Positions 16,930 to 25,274 of a stretch of 64,000 bases of DNA are shown one piece after another. Source of the DNA: Phaeocystidibacter luteus (GTDB lineage: Bacteria; Bacteroidota; Bacteroidia; Flavobacteriales; Schleiferiaceae); contig NZ_WBVO01000001.1 of the NCBI RefSeq assembly GCF_008933115.1, positions 778,671-842,670 of the forward strand, in the 5' to 3' direction. Position numbers and translations under genes: made by a program. The notes beneath the pieces are model-generated. The model made no database searches, was not told the DNA's origin, and saw only the letters and a list, made by a program, of their open reading frames with translations. Position 1 is the first letter of the stretch; each line of letters begins with the position of its first letter.

Positions 16930-18117
16930 ATGGCGAGCATCAAACAACTCTTTTTTGCCAATCTGGCGCAAACCACAGATTTTCCACTTGCTCTCGAAAT
17001 GGAGAGAGCTGAAGGTGTCCACATTTGGGATACTAATGGAAAAGCATACATCGACTTAATCAGCGGCATTTCGGTGAGCAACATCGGCCACCGCCATCCT
17101 AAGGTTGTAGATGCCATCAAAGGCCAGGTAGACAAGTACATGCACCTCCTCGTCTACGGAGAGTTCATCCAAAGTCCACAGGTGCTTTTAGCCAACGAAT
17201 TGTCGCAGGCACTTGGCTCGAATCTCGATAATTTATTCCTCGTAAACAGCGGCTCCGAGGCCATTGAGGGCGCCATGAAATTGGCGAAACGCTACACTGG
17301 AAGACGAGAATTTATAGCTTTCGACAAGGCCTACCACGGCAGTACGCAAGGTGCGTTGAGCATCATTGGTGATGAAGAATTTCGCAGAGGCTATCGTCCA
17401 TTATTACCAGGTATTCGCCACATCCAATTCAACGACACTGCTGAATTCCAACACATTACAGAAAACACCGCGGCCGTCATCGTCGAAACCGTGCAAGGCG
17501 AAGCAGGATATATTCCCCCTCACGCTGGCTATCTGAAAGCCCTGCGGGAAAAGTGTGATGAAGTGGGCGCACTTCTCATTCTAGACGAAATCCAAGCGGG
17601 CTTTGGCCGAACCGGAAGCTTGTTCGCTTTTCATACTGAAGACATTCACCCTGACATTGTTACGCTCGCTAAGGGTATGGGTGGAGGAATGCCGATTGGG
17701 GCCTTTGCTAGCCGAAAGGAGATTATGGATAGCCTTAAGGAGAATCCCATTCTCGGGCATATTACAACCTTCGGCGGCCATCCCGTATCGGCCGCTGCTG
17801 CCCTAGCCTCACTGCAGGTGATTCAAGAAGAGGAGCTTTGGAAACGTCCACTCGAAGGCGAAAAGCTCTTCCGAGAATTGCTCGTTCACCCTCTCATCAC
17901 GGAAGTTCGCGGTAGAGGATTTATGCTTGCGGTTCAACTCGACACATTCGAACGCGTTCAAAAAGTAATTGAATACTGCCTTGAGCATGGCGTGATCACT
18001 GACTGGTTCTTATTCAACGACACCTCACTAAGGTTGTCTCCACCGTTGATTATTACAGACGATGAAATTCGAAGGGCATGTGAGGTGATTGTGGAAGGAA
18101 TTGACCGGACGGTTTAA
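16930..18117 (+). CDS. Class III pyridoxal-phosphate aminotransferase
   Basis: A 395-residue fold-type I, class III aminotransferase of the acetylornithine / 4-aminobutyrate aminotransferase group. Motifs: NSGSEAIEGAMKLAK (106-120) for phosphate binding, ILDEIQAGFGRTG (217-229) with the cofactor-binding Asp, and K248 in TLAKGMGGGMPIG, the Schiff-base lysine. ITTFGGHPVSAAA follows, as is usual. In flavobacteria this family is called 'aspartate aminotransferase family protein'; the amino donor cannot be read from the sequence. The frame reaches back to a TTG at 16915, but the promoter box favours 16930. It follows the ECF cassette by 21 nt and may be independently transcribed. Confidence 0.9.
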   Translation: MASIKQLFFANLAQTTDFPLALEMERAEGVHIWDTNGKAYIDLISGISVSNIGHRHPKVVDAIKGQVDKYMHLLVYGEFIQSPQVLLANELSQALGSNLDNLFLVNSGSEAIEGAMKLAKRYTGRREFIAFDKAYHGSTQGALSIIGDEEFRRGYRPLLPGIRHIQFNDTAEFQHITENTAAVIVETVQGEAGYIPPHAGYLKALREKCDEVGALLILDEIQAGFGRTGSLFAFHTEDIHPDIVTLAKGMGGGMPIGAFASRKEIMDSLKENPILGHITTFGGHPVSAAAALASLQVIQEEELWKRPLEGEKLFRELLVHPLITEVRGRGFMLAVQLDTFERVQKVIEYCLEHGVITDWFLFNDTSLRLSPPLIITDDEIRRACEVIVEGIDRTV

Positions 18118-18168
18118 GAAAGGGTATTAAGTGCCTGAGCTTTCCTATCTTTCTCCAAACGACCACAC

Positions 18169-19071
18169 ATGGGGAAGAGATTTATTGGATTGCTCACCGT
18201 TCTATTCTGGTACATACTTGCACCATATTCTTTCATTCAGTTATTCAACTGGCCTCAAAACCCTGTATTCAGGGTATTGACGATGTTGGAACTCCCCCTC
18301 CCTCCTATTTACAATATCATCTTCTATGCGACACTATGGATGACTGTCGTCATCTTCATCGCTTCTATACTTGCACGTAACTCAAGTATGTATGATGCGT
18401 ATTGGAGCGTGGCTCCTTTGTACTTTGTCCTTGTGCTCCCACTCCTTAACTCGGGATACGAACTGCATTGGAATGAAATTCTCATCACGTTTGTGATTGT
18501 AGCGTGGTCTGTGCGACTCACAGGAAACTGGATCTACACGTGGCCAGGTTTACATCATCAAGATTGGAGGTATACAGCACTAAGAGAAAAGTCAAAGTGG
18601 GCATATCCACTAGTCAACTTCTTTGGCATTCATCTCTTCCCCACTCTTATGGTTTTCATTGCGTTCATCCCCGCCATTTATGTGTTTAATAATGCTTCGT
18701 ACCACGTGGGATGGTTAACCATTCTAGCAACTGTAGTGGGTTTAGCTGCGGTCCTGCTACAAGGCACAGCCGACTATCAAATGCACCAATTCAGAAGGCG
18801 ACGTTCTGGTGGGGTGAATAAAAGTGGATTGTGGAAGTACTCTCGGCATCCAAACTATCTCGGTGAAATACTACTGTGGGTTTCCGTCTACTTATTCGGC
18901 TTGGATGCTGGAATGCCTTTCTGGCCAGGGATCCTTTGTCCACTTTCTATGGTATTGATGTTCGTTTTCATCAGTATTCCAATGATGGAGAAACGTCAAG
19001 CTCACAAACCTGGCTGGCAAGAATATGTTGCAAATACAGGAATGCTCCTCCCTAAAAGATTCTCAAAATGA
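18169..19071 (+). CDS. DUF1295 / steroid 5-alpha-reductase-family membrane protein
   Basis: A 300-residue polytopic protein with about seven membrane segments. The C-terminal half is the DUF1295 domain related to eukaryotic steroid 5-alpha-reductases and isoprenylcysteine methyltransferases: GTADYQMHQFRRRR (about 202-215), SGLWKYSRHPNYLGEILLWV (about 221-240), and a C-terminal EKRQAHKPGWQEYVANTGML. The RHPNY motif is the signature of the NADPH- or SAM-binding end. The substrate in bacteria is unknown. The stop overlaps the start of the TMEM97-like gene (ATGA), so the two are almost certainly one unit. A TATCTTTC box at 18146-18153, 15 nt before the ATG, may be its promoter. Confidence 0.85.
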   Translation: MGKRFIGLLTVLFWYILAPYSFIQLFNWPQNPVFRVLTMLELPLPPIYNIIFYATLWMTVVIFIASILARNSSMYDAYWSVAPLYFVLVLPLLNSGYELHWNEILITFVIVAWSVRLTGNWIYTWPGLHHQDWRYTALREKSKWAYPLVNFFGIHLFPTLMVFIAFIPAIYVFNNASYHVGWLTILATVVGLAAVLLQGTADYQMHQFRRRRSGGVNKSGLWKYSRHPNYLGEILLWVSVYLFGLDAGMPFWPGILCPLSMVLMFVFISIPMMEKRQAHKPGWQEYVANTGMLLPKRFSK

Positions 19072-19586
19072 AACGACTTCCAAAACCACTGAGACAGCGC
19101 AAGGGCGATTGGTTCTTCATCATCGCATTTACCTTCTTCACAATCACATCGATTGTCACAGATTCTGTCAACGGCCTTAATGGTCAGCTTGACCCAGAGA
19201 GCAGTTACGCGGTAGAGCGATTCATCTATACAAACTACGCCGCGAAGGCAGATCCGCTCCTCATTGTGAACCCACCTCAGGTAAGAGTGAGCGCATGGAT
19301 CTCGGCGTTTATTTGGCTGCCGCTCTACATCTTCTTTGTACTTGGTTTCGTCAAAGGTTGGAACAGCATTCGAGTACCGGGACTAATTTATGGCGGTGCG
19401 CTTACACACGGAATGATTACGTACATGTCCGAAGGGATGTTCGGTTGGTGGGCAACAGAGGGCTGGAGTCAATTGCCACTCGTGCAACAGCCGGACACCA
19501 TGTACTACTTCTTCACGAACTTGCCCTACTTACTCGTACCCTTCTTGATGATCATAAGAATGTGGAAACCAAACCCTTTCAACTAG
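19068..19586 (+). CDS. EXPERA-domain (TMEM97 / sigma-2 receptor-like) membrane protein
   Basis: A 172-residue protein with four membrane helices (about 15-33, 77-95, 106-125 and 147-166). Compared from memory with human TMEM97, it keeps the landmarks of the EXPERA fold: Asp32 in SIVTDSVNGL matches the ligand-binding Asp29; YAAKADPLLIVNPP (57-70), with Asp62 in ADPLL, matches KDPLLQEPP (Asp56); then FVKGWNSIRVPGLIYGGALTH matches FLKGCKWIRTPAIIY..., and NLPYLLVPFLMIIRM matches the TMEM97 end. Family members include sterol isomerase EBP and sterol/lipid carriers. It overlaps the upstream DUF1295 reductase-like gene by 4 nt, suggesting both act on a sterol or isoprenoid. Whether it is an enzyme or a carrier is open. 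Confidence 0.75.
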   Translation: MKRLPKPLRQRKGDWFFIIAFTFFTITSIVTDSVNGLNGQLDPESSYAVERFIYTNYAAKADPLLIVNPPQVRVSAWISAFIWLPLYIFFVLGFVKGWNSIRVPGLIYGGALTHGMITYMSEGMFGWWATEGWSQLPLVQQPDTMYYFFTNLPYLLVPFLMIIRMWKPNPFN

Positions 19587-19694
19587 AAATAGCATTCTGG
19601 CACGTTTTTAGAATCTCTCTAAACCAGTTTTTCGTTATTTTTATGTGGTGGGAGCGACCACACCCACTTGCAACTAACCTAACATTTAATAGTG

Positions 19695-20642
19695 ATGAGA
19701 GTACAACGCTACTTGAACTGGCTGGTTATAGCCATTGTATTACCCACACTGAGTTTCGCCACTCCTATGATCAACTTTACGTTGGCGAACAACTCTGAGT
19801 ACACGTTTATGAACGTTTACATTTCAGATTCTGATTCTGAAGATTGGGGCAATGACCGACTTGGGTCGAAATTGCTCAACCCGGGTGAAGAGATTTCATT
19901 CCTGATTTCTGCAGGAACCTATGATTTGAAGATTGTTGATGAGGATGGAGATATCTGCACCCAAATGGGGCTGAGACTTTCAGGTGACGTCGTTCTCAAC
20001 TACAGCAACGATGAATGGTTAAACTGTTTGTTCCCTGATGAAGGCTCTAGCACCACCACCTCATCGAGCAGCTCAAGTTCAGCAAACCTCACTTTTTACA
20101 ATGAAAGTGGATGGGATATCAGATACATTTACGCCTCTTCAACCTCCAGCGACACTTGGGGAACCGACCACTTGGGAAGCGATATCCTGGAAACAGGTTC
20201 GAGCTTTTCGTTCTCATTACCTGTCGGCGAGTACGACTTCAAATTTATTGATGAAGATGGAGACGAGTGCATCCTAGAGGATATCCAAATATCAGGAAGC
20301 CAAACAGTATCTATCACAAGAGAAGAATGGCTAGACTGCCTTTTCCCAGATGAGTCTACTAGTGCAGTTCATCAAGTGACCTTAGTGAACAACAGTGGTT
20401 GGGACATCACGTATGTATATGCTTCGCTTAGCTCGGATACGAATTGGGGAAGCGATCACCTCGGTAGTAATATTCTAGCCGATGGAAACCGACTTACATT
20501 GACACTCCCAGCCGGTAACTACGATTTTAAAATGATCGATGAAGATGGTGATGAGTGTATTATGAGCAGTATGCCAGTATTCTCGAATGAGACATATTAT
20601 CTCTCCGAAGAGCGTTGGCTCGATTGCCTTTATGGCGAATAA
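19695..20642 (+). CDS. Secreted protein with three copies of a WGxDxLGS...DEDGDxC domain
   Basis: Start ATG 19695 (a GTG one codon earlier is also in frame), signal peptide MRVQRYLNWLVIAIVLPTLSFA. Three tandem domains of about 85-95 residues follow. Each has an N-terminal F/L-N-S-W-I-YVYxS strand, a DTWGTDHLGS-like motif, a LPAGxYDFKxIDEDGDEC motif and an end of the EEWLDCLFPDE type. One conserved Cys pair per domain (DGDEC and LDC) predicts a disulfide in each. The first two domains are separated by a Ser/Thr linker (residues about 115-128). Single-copy versions occur in other bacteria as unnamed small secreted proteins; I know no function. The 5' leader carries CTAACCTAAC, like the leader of the giant adhesin. 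Confidence 0.75.
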   Translation: MRVQRYLNWLVIAIVLPTLSFATPMINFTLANNSEYTFMNVYISDSDSEDWGNDRLGSKLLNPGEEISFLISAGTYDLKIVDEDGDICTQMGLRLSGDVVLNYSNDEWLNCLFPDEGSSTTTSSSSSSSANLTFYNESGWDIRYIYASSTSSDTWGTDHLGSDILETGSSFSFSLPVGEYDFKFIDEDGDECILEDIQISGSQTVSITREEWLDCLFPDESTSAVHQVTLVNNSGWDITYVYASLSSDTNWGSDHLGSNILADGNRLTLTLPAGNYDFKMIDEDGDECIMSSMPVFSNETYYLSEERWLDCLYGE

Positions 20643-20716
20643 CACATTGCGAAAGGGTTTTCAAAATAAAATTGGAAACCCTTTCTTTCTTCATTCAATT
20701 CGCTGAATTTTGTCCT

Positions 20717-20941
20717 ATGCCTACGGATAAAGCTAAATTGATGAAAGGCCTGAATATTCTGGCCATCTCCTTTCCATTCTACTTCTTTGGACCTGCCTTC
20801 TATTATTGGAAGGGCGCTCCCGAAATGCGCGAGGGCAATTGGATATGGGCTGCAGCGGCCATCATCCTCATGTTCGTAGCAATCGCCTTCACCGTTCGTG
20901 CTTTGGCCATCATCCTTGATGCCTTTTTCGATAAGCACTGA
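20717..20941 (+). CDS. Small two-helix membrane protein, DUF6095-like
   Basis: From ATG 20717 it has 74 residues: a short polar start (MPTDKAKLMKGLNILAISFP), two membrane helices (about 9-28 and 43-66), and a charged end DAFFDKH. Length, the KLMKGL start and the F-x-G-P motif after helix 1 fit the Bacteroidota family DUF6095. The frame extends upstream to 20615, but that part overlaps the end of the previous gene. It is probably an inner-membrane protein of unknown role. A GAATTTTG text 5 nt upstream is a weak -7 candidate. Confidence 0.65.
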   Translation: MPTDKAKLMKGLNILAISFPFYFFGPAFYYWKGAPEMREGNWIWAAAAIILMFVAIAFTVRALAIILDAFFDKH

Positions 20942-21026
20942 AAACCCGCCGTTTACTAATTCTTTGGTGAGTTAACATTTTGGTTAAATTCTTGATGTAC
21001 ATTCGTATATCATTAAACCAATACTT

Positions 21027-21902
21027 ATGAAACTCTCAAAACTCCTTTTTGCAGTAATGGCCCTTTCTCTGGGCTATTTTGCACAGGCACAAGACCTTAT
21101 CGAATTTCGAAACGGTGACCTCATCGAAGGAACTGTTCACGAAATTGGAGTACACGAAGTGACGTATTCAGAAACTGGCGATGATCTTCGTATCACCGTA
21201 GATAAGTCTGAAATCGTTCGTATCGACATGGAAAATGGTCGAATGTACAAGTTCGAGAGCGATCCTCTTGAATTCCGCACAGTTCCTTACCAGGAGCAGT
21301 ATAGCAGAGGAATCAAGGTTGGAATGTTCACCCCTGTAATGGGTAGCTTCCGCGTAGAGTACGAGCAGAACTTAAGACCGGGACGATCGATTATGGCCTC
21401 GGCAAACATCATTGGACTTGGCCTGAATCCTTACGAGTCTAACCAAGCAGGTCTTGGTTTGAACTTCGGCTATAAGTTCATGACTAGCCCTTCTTATTAT
21501 CTCGAGCGCCAGAAGCGTGCACACCGAATGATGGGATCATACCTCATGCTAGAAGCGGCTACTTCATTCTATGGTGTAGACGAGATGGTGGGTTATTACG
21601 ACAATAACGGGTTTTACCAGTACCAAGACGTTCGCACTTCCAACTTCGCAGGTGCACTTATCGTAAGTTACGGTAAGCAGTACGTTTTCGGTGAAAGAAT
21701 CTTGCTAGACTACAGCATCGGTGCTGGGTACGGATTCAGAACTTCTTCCGTAAGCGATGATGAGTTTAAGAACAATCAGGACGTAATTGATTACGTCGAC
21801 GATTTTGATGCCTTTCCTTCAACAACCTACAACTTCCTGCATTTCGGAAATGAGGTGCCAATTGTGATTAAAGCACGATTGAGCATTGGCTTCATGTTCT
21901 GA
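21027..21902 (+). CDS. Outer-membrane beta-barrel-like protein, unknown function
   Basis: A 291-residue protein with signal peptide MKLSKLLFAVMALSLGYFAQA. Residues 22-75 form a small domain (LIEFRNGDLIEGTVHEIGVH...) like the Sm-like/YgdR-like 'nucleotide-binding' fold found before barrels in Bacteroidota. The rest alternates hydrophobic and polar residues in strands and ends in RLSIGFMF, with the aromatic C-terminal residue typical of outer-membrane barrels. A TACATTCG box at 20998-21005 lies 21 nt before the start. It converges with aconitase over a strong bidirectional terminator. Function unknown. Confidence 0.7.
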   Translation: MKLSKLLFAVMALSLGYFAQAQDLIEFRNGDLIEGTVHEIGVHEVTYSETGDDLRITVDKSEIVRIDMENGRMYKFESDPLEFRTVPYQEQYSRGIKVGMFTPVMGSFRVEYEQNLRPGRSIMASANIIGLGLNPYESNQAGLGLNFGYKFMTSPSYYLERQKRAHRMMGSYLMLEAATSFYGVDEMVGYYDNNGFYQYQDVRTSNFAGALIVSYGKQYVFGERILLDYSIGAGYGFRTSSVSDDEFKNNQDVIDYVDDFDAFPSTTYNFLHFGNEVPIVIKARLSIGFMF

Positions 21903-21927
21903 TGGCGACCGAATCACTAGAGCAAAA

Positions 21928-21955
21928 AAAATCCCAGCCTCGCGGCTGGGATTTT
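21928..21955. terminator. Bidirectional intrinsic terminator
   Basis: A 12-bp perfect stem, AAAATCCCAGCC and GGCTGGGATTTT, with a TCGC loop and T/A-rich tails on both sides, between converging genes. Confidence 0.9.
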
Positions 21956-21974
21956 CTTTTTATAAACCTTTCAA

Positions 21975-24239
21975 TTATGCGTTCTGCTGCTTGATAAGGT
22001 TGAGTGCAGAACCAGCCTTGAACCAGCCAATCTGCTGCTCGTTGTATGTGTGATTTACTTTCACTTGATCACTTGATCCGTCTGCGTGAACGAACTCTAG
22101 CGTAAGCTGACGATCCGGAGCGAATGCTTCCAAATCTAGGAAGTTGATGGTATCGTCTTCCTGAATCTTGTCGTAGTCAGATTCATTGTCAAAAGTCAAA
22201 GCCAACATTCCTTGCTTCTTCAAGTTTGTTTCGTGAATACGCGCAAAGCTCTTCACTAGGATGGCACGAACACCGAGGTGGCGTGGCTGCATTGCAGCGT
22301 GCTCACGGGAAGAACCCTCTCCGTAGTTATGGTCACCAACCACGATAGTTGGGATTCCGGCAGCTTTGTATTCACGTTGTACCGCAGGAACTTCACCGTA
22401 AGTGCCGTTCAATTGGTTTTTCACCTTGTTGGTTTCGCTGTTGTAAGCGTTCACCGCTCCAGTTAGTGTGTTGTTAGCGATGTTATCGAGGTGACCTCTG
22501 TAACGCAACCACGGACCTGCCATTGAGATATGGTCGGTCGTACACTTGCCTGCCGCTTTGATGAGCAACTTGGCACCAGATATATTCTTTCCGTCCCAAG
22601 GCGAGAATGGATCGAGAAGCTGAAGTCTCTCAGATCCTTCTTTTACAACAACTTCAACACTGCTACCATCTTTCGCTGGTGCTTGATATCCGTTGTCCTC
22701 TACTGCGTAGCCTTTCTCTGGATTCTCGATTCCGCTTGGCTCGTCGAGTTTCACCTGCTCACCACTTTCTGTTGTAAGCGTATCTGTAAGCGGGTTGAAG
22801 TCCAATGTTCCGGCAATCGCCATGGCGGTCACCAATTCAGGTGAACCTACGAAGGCGTGCGTGTTCGGGTTACCATCGGCACGCTTTGCGAAGTTTCTGT
22901 TGAAGCTGTGAACGATTGTATTCTTCTCGGCTTTCTCAGCTCCTGCTCTCGCCCACTGACCAATGCATGGACCGCAAGCATTTGCAAATACTTTTCCGCC
23001 AATTTCCTCAAAGTCATGAAGGATTCCGTCGCGCTCAGCAGTAAAGCGTACCTGCTCAGAACCTGGAGTTACGGTAAACTCGCTCTTTACTTTGATGCCT
23101 TTCTCTTTCGCCTGAGTAGCTACTGAAGCGGCACGTGTAAGGTCTTCATACGAAGAGTTCGTACAAGAACCGATTAGTCCAACTTCGATATCTAGTGGCC
23201 ATCCATTTTCGCGAGCAACATCTCCCAACTTAGAGATTGGAGTAGCGATATCTGGAGAGAATGGACCGTTCAAATGCGGCTCCAACTCAGAAAGATTGAT
23301 TTCGATTACTTGATCGAAGTATTGCTCAGGGTTCGAGTAAACTTCGTCGTCACCTGTAAGATGCTCACGCACGCCGTTCGCCAAATCAGCGACATCGTTA
23401 CGATCTGTTGAACGCAAGTAGCGCTCCATCGAGTCATCATAACCGAAAGTAGAAGTAGTAGCACCTACCTCAGCTCCCATGTTACAGATGGTTCCTTTAC
23501 CAGTACAGCTAAGTGATTTAGCACCTTCGCCGAAATATTCGATGATCGCTCCGGTACCACCTTTCACGGTGAGGATACCAGCCACCTTAAGAATTACGTC
23601 TTTTGCGGAAGTCCATCCACTCATCTTACCTGTGAGCTTAACACCGATAAGCTTTGGCTGACGAAGCTCCCATGGCATTCCAGCCATTACATCAACAGCA
23701 TCTGCTCCACCTACTCCGATGGCAACCATGCCCAAACCACCAGCATTTACAGTGTGGCTATCGGTACCAATCATCATTCCACCTGGGAATGCATAGTTCT
23801 CTAGCACTACTTGGTGAATGATACCAGCTCCTGGCTTCCAAAATCCAATTCCATACTTGTTTGAAACAGATGAAAGGAAGTTGAATACCTCGTTGTTCTT
23901 ATTCATTGACTCTTGAAGGTCCTTATCAGCACCTACACGAGCTTGAATCAAGTGGTCGCAGTGTACAGTAGATGGTACGGCTGCTTTATCACGACCAGCC
24001 TGCATGAACTGGAGCAAAGCCATCTGTGCTGTAGCATCTTGCATTGCTACGCGGTCTGGAGCGAATTCAACGTAAGACTTTCCTCTTTCGAAAGCTTCAG
24101 TTGCCTTGCCATCCCAAAGGTGGGAATACAAAATCTTCTCAGCCAAAGTCATTGGACGTCCCAAGACCTTGCGGGCTGCTTCTACTCTAGCTGGCAAATC
24201 AGCATAGTAGTCGCGTATCATGTCAAGATCAAATACCAT
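21975..24239 (-). CDS. acn: Aconitate hydratase (mitochondrial type)
   Basis: Converts citrate to isocitrate in the TCA cycle. The 754 residues match the mitochondrial-type aconitase usual in Bacteroidota. The 4Fe-4S ligands are C359 (GSCTNSS) and C422/C425 ([10 protein letters not shown]). Substrate-binding motifs TVHCDHLIQ (91-99) and GTDSHT (158-163) are present. The swivel domain carries [13 protein letters not shown] and the downstream [19 protein letters not shown]. It appears monocistronic: a -7-like TATCTTCG lies upstream and the terminator at 21928-21955 downstream. Antisense open frames (for example 23913-24590) are shadows of this gene. Confidence 0.96.
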   Translation of the reverse strand: MVFDLDMIRDYYADLPARVEAARKVLGRPMTLAEKILYSHLWDGKATEAFERGKSYVEFAPDRVAMQDATAQMALLQFMQAGRDKAAVPSTVHCDHLIQARVGADKDLQESMNKNNEVFNFLSSVSNKYGIGFWKPGAGIIHQVVLENYAFPGGMMIGTDSHTVNAGGLGMVAIGVGGADAVDVMAGMPWELRQPKLIGVKLTGKMSGWTSAKDVILKVAGILTVKGGTGAIIEYFGEGAKSLSCTGKGTICNMGAEVGATTSTFGYDDSMERYLRSTDRNDVADLANGVREHLTGDDEVYSNPEQYFDQVIEINLSELEPHLNGPFSPDIATPISKLGDVARENGWPLDIEVGLIGSCTNSSYEDLTRAASVATQAKEKGIKVKSEFTVTPGSEQVRFTAERDGILHDFEEIGGKVFANACGPCIGQWARAGAEKAEKNTIVHSFNRNFAKRADGNPNTHAFVGSPELVTAMAIAGTLDFNPLTDTLTTESGEQVKLDEPSGIENPEKGYAVEDNGYQAPAKDGSSVEVVVKEGSERLQLLDPFSPWDGKNISGAKLLIKAAGKCTTDHISMAGPWLRYRGHLDNIANNTLTGAVNAYNSETNKVKNQLNGTYGEVPAVQREYKAAGIPTIVVGDHNYGEGSSREHAAMQPRHLGVRAILVKSFARIHETNLKKQGMLALTFDNESDYDKIQEDDTINFLDLEAFAPDRQLTLEFVHADGSSDQVKVNHTYNEQQIGWFKAGSALNLIKQQNA

Positions 24240-24276
24240 GTGGTTTTGTTTACGTTAGTCGTGATTCTAAGGGTCG

Positions 24277-24284
24277 CGAAGATA
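24277..24284 (-). promoter_or_regulatory. -7 promoter box of aconitase
   Basis: The minus strand reads TATCTTCG, a common variant of TAnnTTTG, 37 nt before the aconitase start. Confidence 0.5.
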
Positions 24285-24395
24285 GCGAATACAAGCGCCT
24301 TAAGCAAGTGTAAAGGCCTGCTTTCAAGGGCTGTTCAAGGATTCACAATCTCAGCGATTGGATTTGTCGGGATAACAGTCTGTGAGAGGCTTTGT

Positions 24396-25232
24396 TTAAT
24401 CCTCCAAAAGAAGAATCTTCTTGGTGTGACGCACTCCACGGTACGTGAACTCCACCAATATTGCCTGATTGCGAAGTTCACTCACAGAAAGCTCTTGGTA
24501 CGTATCTACCCAAGTATCAGTCAACATCTCCCTTCCATCCATAGACAGAACTCTAAGTTCGATGGCACCGTACGACTCAGGCTTTTCTAAGTAAAGCGTG
24601 GTTCCACTCTGGCCTACGGTGAGATCTTCAAGCATTCTCTCAACAATAGAAATAGTAGGCTCGGCCGCCAACATACCTTCGTTCCCAGTAGAGTTGTAAG
24701 CGAAGTCTTTCACAATAAAACTTCGGTTATCCGCTGCGATATCCAAACGAACCCACCCAAAGTGGAATCCTGTGTTCTTAAAGATTCTCAGACCGAGATA
24801 GCCATTGTTTACAGGCCCCTTCCAATTCGAATTTGGATACGGTGTTCCATTGTATTGAAAAACCAGGTAACCGCGCTGTTCGTCTGTATTGCCCTGCCAT
24901 TCACTGCTCAGGCCAATGCTATCTCCAGGCACCAACCTGAAAGGATAGGAAAAACCGTTCTCCAACTCTCCCATTGTGCGGCCGTAAAGGCTGTCGAATG
25001 GAGTGACCATAATCGCGTCAATCAATCCTGTACTCCCCGTATCGAGGTACTGTTGAATACGGAAATCCGGAGAGCCGTCATTATCCATATCCAAATCGTA
25101 ATACCCCTTGTGGGTATCGATGGTCGTATCGGCAATATCGGTATACACAATCTGGCCATTCGCAACTCCCGCCCCTAGTACGGTTGTAGCCAATGCTGTG
25201 TATTGTTGAAGTTTCTTGTTCTGATCTTTCAT
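24396..25232 (-). CDS. Exported protein with T9SS-like C-terminus
   Basis: From ATG 25232 it has 278 residues: N-terminus MKDQNKKLQQYTALATTVLGAG is a weak signal peptide of the kind seen in Bacteroidota T9SS cargo. It contains a calcium-binding-like YYDLDMDNDGSPDFRIQQY (about 44-62) and a beta-rich, laminin-G-like body (RIFKNTGFHFGWVRLDI). The last about 70 residues (TLYLEKPESYGAIELRVLSMDGREML ... KKILLLED) resemble a type A sorting domain. The frame reaches 25241 through TTG, but a CATCTTTG box at 25239-25246 covers that codon, so ATG 25232 is chosen. Function unknown. Confidence 0.7.
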   Translation of the reverse strand: MKDQNKKLQQYTALATTVLGAGVANGQIVYTDIADTTIDTHKGYYDLDMDNDGSPDFRIQQYLDTGSTGLIDAIMVTPFDSLYGRTMGELENGFSYPFRLVPGDSIGLSSEWQGNTDEQRGYLVFQYNGTPYPNSNWKGPVNNGYLGLRIFKNTGFHFGWVRLDIAADNRSFIVKDFAYNSTGNEGMLAAEPTISIVERMLEDLTVGQSGTTLYLEKPESYGAIELRVLSMDGREMLTDTWVDTYQELSVSELRNQAILVEFTYRGVRHTKKILLLED

Positions 25233-25274
25233 GGAGCACAAAGATGCGTCAAATTGATGGTACCTCCAACGGAG

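Noticed and set aside
23913..24590. 225-residue plus-strand ORF
   Set aside because: It lies antisense to the aconitase start and its promoter; no recognisable domains.
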